DNA of 64,000 nucleotides from Gordius sp. MW1. Taxonomy: Eukaryota > Nematomorpha > Gordioida > Gordea > Gordiidae. How positions within the stretch are numbered: position 1 is the first letter of the stretch; each line of letters opens with the position of its first letter. Both the position numbers and the translations under genes were made by a program. The notes beneath the pieces are model-generated. The model was not told where the DNA came from. It did not search any database and saw only the letters and a program-made list of their open reading frames with translations. Of the stretch, positions 63,657-64,000 are shown piece by piece. The DNA lies in NCBI GenBank assembly GCA_964036665.1, contig OZ038527.1, positions 11,935,835-11,999,834 of the forward strand. Reading direction: 5' to 3'.

Positions 63657-64000
63657 GTATCGTAACGTGAGTGCTTAATTTTTGAAAATTGCTCTATGCG
63701 ATCATGATTTCAAAGTAATAGTTTTCTGATTCTGATAAATTTTTACTTTTTATCATGGAAACAACGTATGAAAACGACAACTTTCATCGGATGAATACGG
63801 TTGAATAAAAAAATGTGAAAAATTTTGAGGTAAAAATATTCATTTTTTTCGATTCTATGTGAAAGAGCTTGAAAAAATATATAAAAGTAAGCCGATTTGA
63901 GAATCCTATTATCCTGGATTGACTTCCGAAAAGAGGTTTTAAGCTGCGAGAACTATCATTTTGACAAAAGACAACGTTTTATTGTTGCGATTAGTTTGTT

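Larger units (their letters stand above)
1..64000 (+). repeat. ~343-bp satellite DNA array filling the entire window
   Basis: The window consists only of head-to-tail copies of an AT-rich monomer of about 343 bp, with no unique sequence between copies. Recognisable fixed points in order are GTATC, GAGTGCTTAATTTTTG, ATCATGAT, TTTTTATCATGGAAAC, TTCATCGGATGAAT, TTTTGAGGTAAAAATATT, CGATTCTATGTGAAAGAGC, TATATAAAA, GATTGACTTCCGAAAAGAGG, GAGAACTATCATTTTGAC and GACAACGTTTTATTGTTGCG. I count 188 monomers plus two 61-bp fragments, all in one orientation. Full-length copies are 339-346 bp, about twice a nucleosome repeat. Most differences between copies are single substitutions or small shared deletions, so copies are highly similar. 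Known behaviour of such arrays is heterochromatin formation at centromeres or pericentromeres; a centromeric role here is inference. I do not recognise the family. Confidence 0.97.
57143..64000 (+). repeat. Block 6: pentamer-based region (HOR-E)
   Basis: Monomer starts are 57143, 57486, 57829, 58171, 58512, 58857, 59200, 59544, 59885, 60230, 60573, 60917, 61261, 61603, 61944, 62289, 62632, 62976, 63317 and 63657. The pentamer A, C, G, C, G occurs at 57143-58856 (1,714 bp) and 62289-64000 (1,712 bp), with an interrupted copy from 58857. An older relative is at 46855-48571 (1,717 bp). Its A monomer has ATTTTTCTTTTTATC, the third has ATATATTTTTAC with ACGTATGAAAACG, and the fourth has GCTCCATGCG with GGTAGAAAG. 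The array continues beyond the window end. Confidence 0.87.

Noticed and set aside
1..64000. CRISPR array
   Set aside because: The units are ~343 bp and homologous along their full length. There are no short identical repeats alternating with unique spacers, and no cas-like genes.
1..64000. CENP-B box in the monomer
   Set aside because: I compared TTTCGATTCTATG and the reverse strand of GACTTCCGAAAAGAGG with the consensus NTTCGNNNNANNCGGGN. Only the NTTCG part matches; the conserved A and CGGG are absent.
1..64000. Monomer as an ancient dimer of two ~171-bp halves
   Set aside because: Some short strings recur within a monomer (ACAACGT, GATTCT) but at unequal spacing, and the two halves do not align convincingly by eye.
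1..64000. rRNA, tRNA or histone-type tandem gene cluster
   Set aside because: No conserved rRNA or tRNA sequence or credible reading frame is present, and base composition is uniformly AT-rich along the unit.
1..64000. Tandem LTRs or rolling-circle transposon as the origin of the array
   Set aside because: I saw no terminal TG...CA structure with target duplications, primer-binding site, polypurine tract or Helitron-type ends that set off a mobile unit from its surroundings.
63657..64000. Window beginning and ending exactly at monomer boundaries
   Set aside because: The phase was set by me at position 1, and the fit at 64000 is a chance result of summed lengths. The array plainly continues on both sides.

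Overview
The whole 64,000-base window is one uninterrupted head-to-tail satellite DNA array. I can support no protein gene, RNA gene, transposon or unique-sequence island in it. The unit is a monomer of about 343 bp (full-length copies run 339-346 bp). Taking the phase in which each monomer begins at the GTATC that follows TTGTT, I count 190 segments by eye: 188 monomers and two 61-bp fragments. All lie in the same orientation. One monomer counted by hand (16304-16648) is about 30% G+C and has 14 CpG dinucleotides where about 7.6 are expected from its base composition. Pure 343-bp tandem DNA over 64 kb with multi-monomer higher-order repeats (HORs) is typical of eukaryotic pericentromeric or centromeric heterochromatin. 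The lack of CpG decay argues against a heavily methylated vertebrate or plant genome and fits an invertebrate with little DNA methylation, such as an insect or nematode. I do not recognise the satellite family and cannot name the species.

Layout. (1) 1-6529: HOR-A, a 2,426-bp unit of seven monomers plus a 61-bp fragment, present as two copies that look identical and a truncated third. (2) 6530-14333: HOR-B, a related unit of six or seven monomers (2,017, 2,367 and 2,048 bp) that gains and loses monomers between copies. (3) 14334-27288: a composite region built from a 1,284-bp tetramer (module Q, four copies, each with a 257-bp deleted monomer) and a seven-monomer module M of about 2.4 kb. Together Q+M form an 11-monomer block of about 3.69 kb that occurs twice. 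(4) 27289-45479: a region organised around a 1,030-bp trimer (module T, seven copies), including two 2,403-bp seven-monomer units and a third copy of M. (5) 45480-57142: a mosaic of monomers from the neighbouring blocks, with a duplication at an offset of about 7.2 kb. (6) 57143-64000: a pentamer-based region (about 1.71 kb) with a duplication at an offset of 3,432 bp.

Monomers differ in three linked ways. The first is the sequence after GTATC at the junction: AAACG (A type, about 58), GTAACG (G type, about 53) or GCAACG (C type, about 79). The second is a mid-monomer haplotype, GAGCTTG with GTAAGCCGA versus GAGCGTA with ATAAGCCAA. The third is a set of small shared deletions that mark lineages. 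These markers show a modular array shaped by unequal exchange and local gene conversion. The most interesting local structure is the monomer junction: C-type junctions carry a perfect 8-bp inverted repeat, G-type junctions keep it with one mismatch, and most A-type junctions lose it but carry a different 5-bp inverted repeat at the same place. All counts and alignments were made by eye and should be recomputed.
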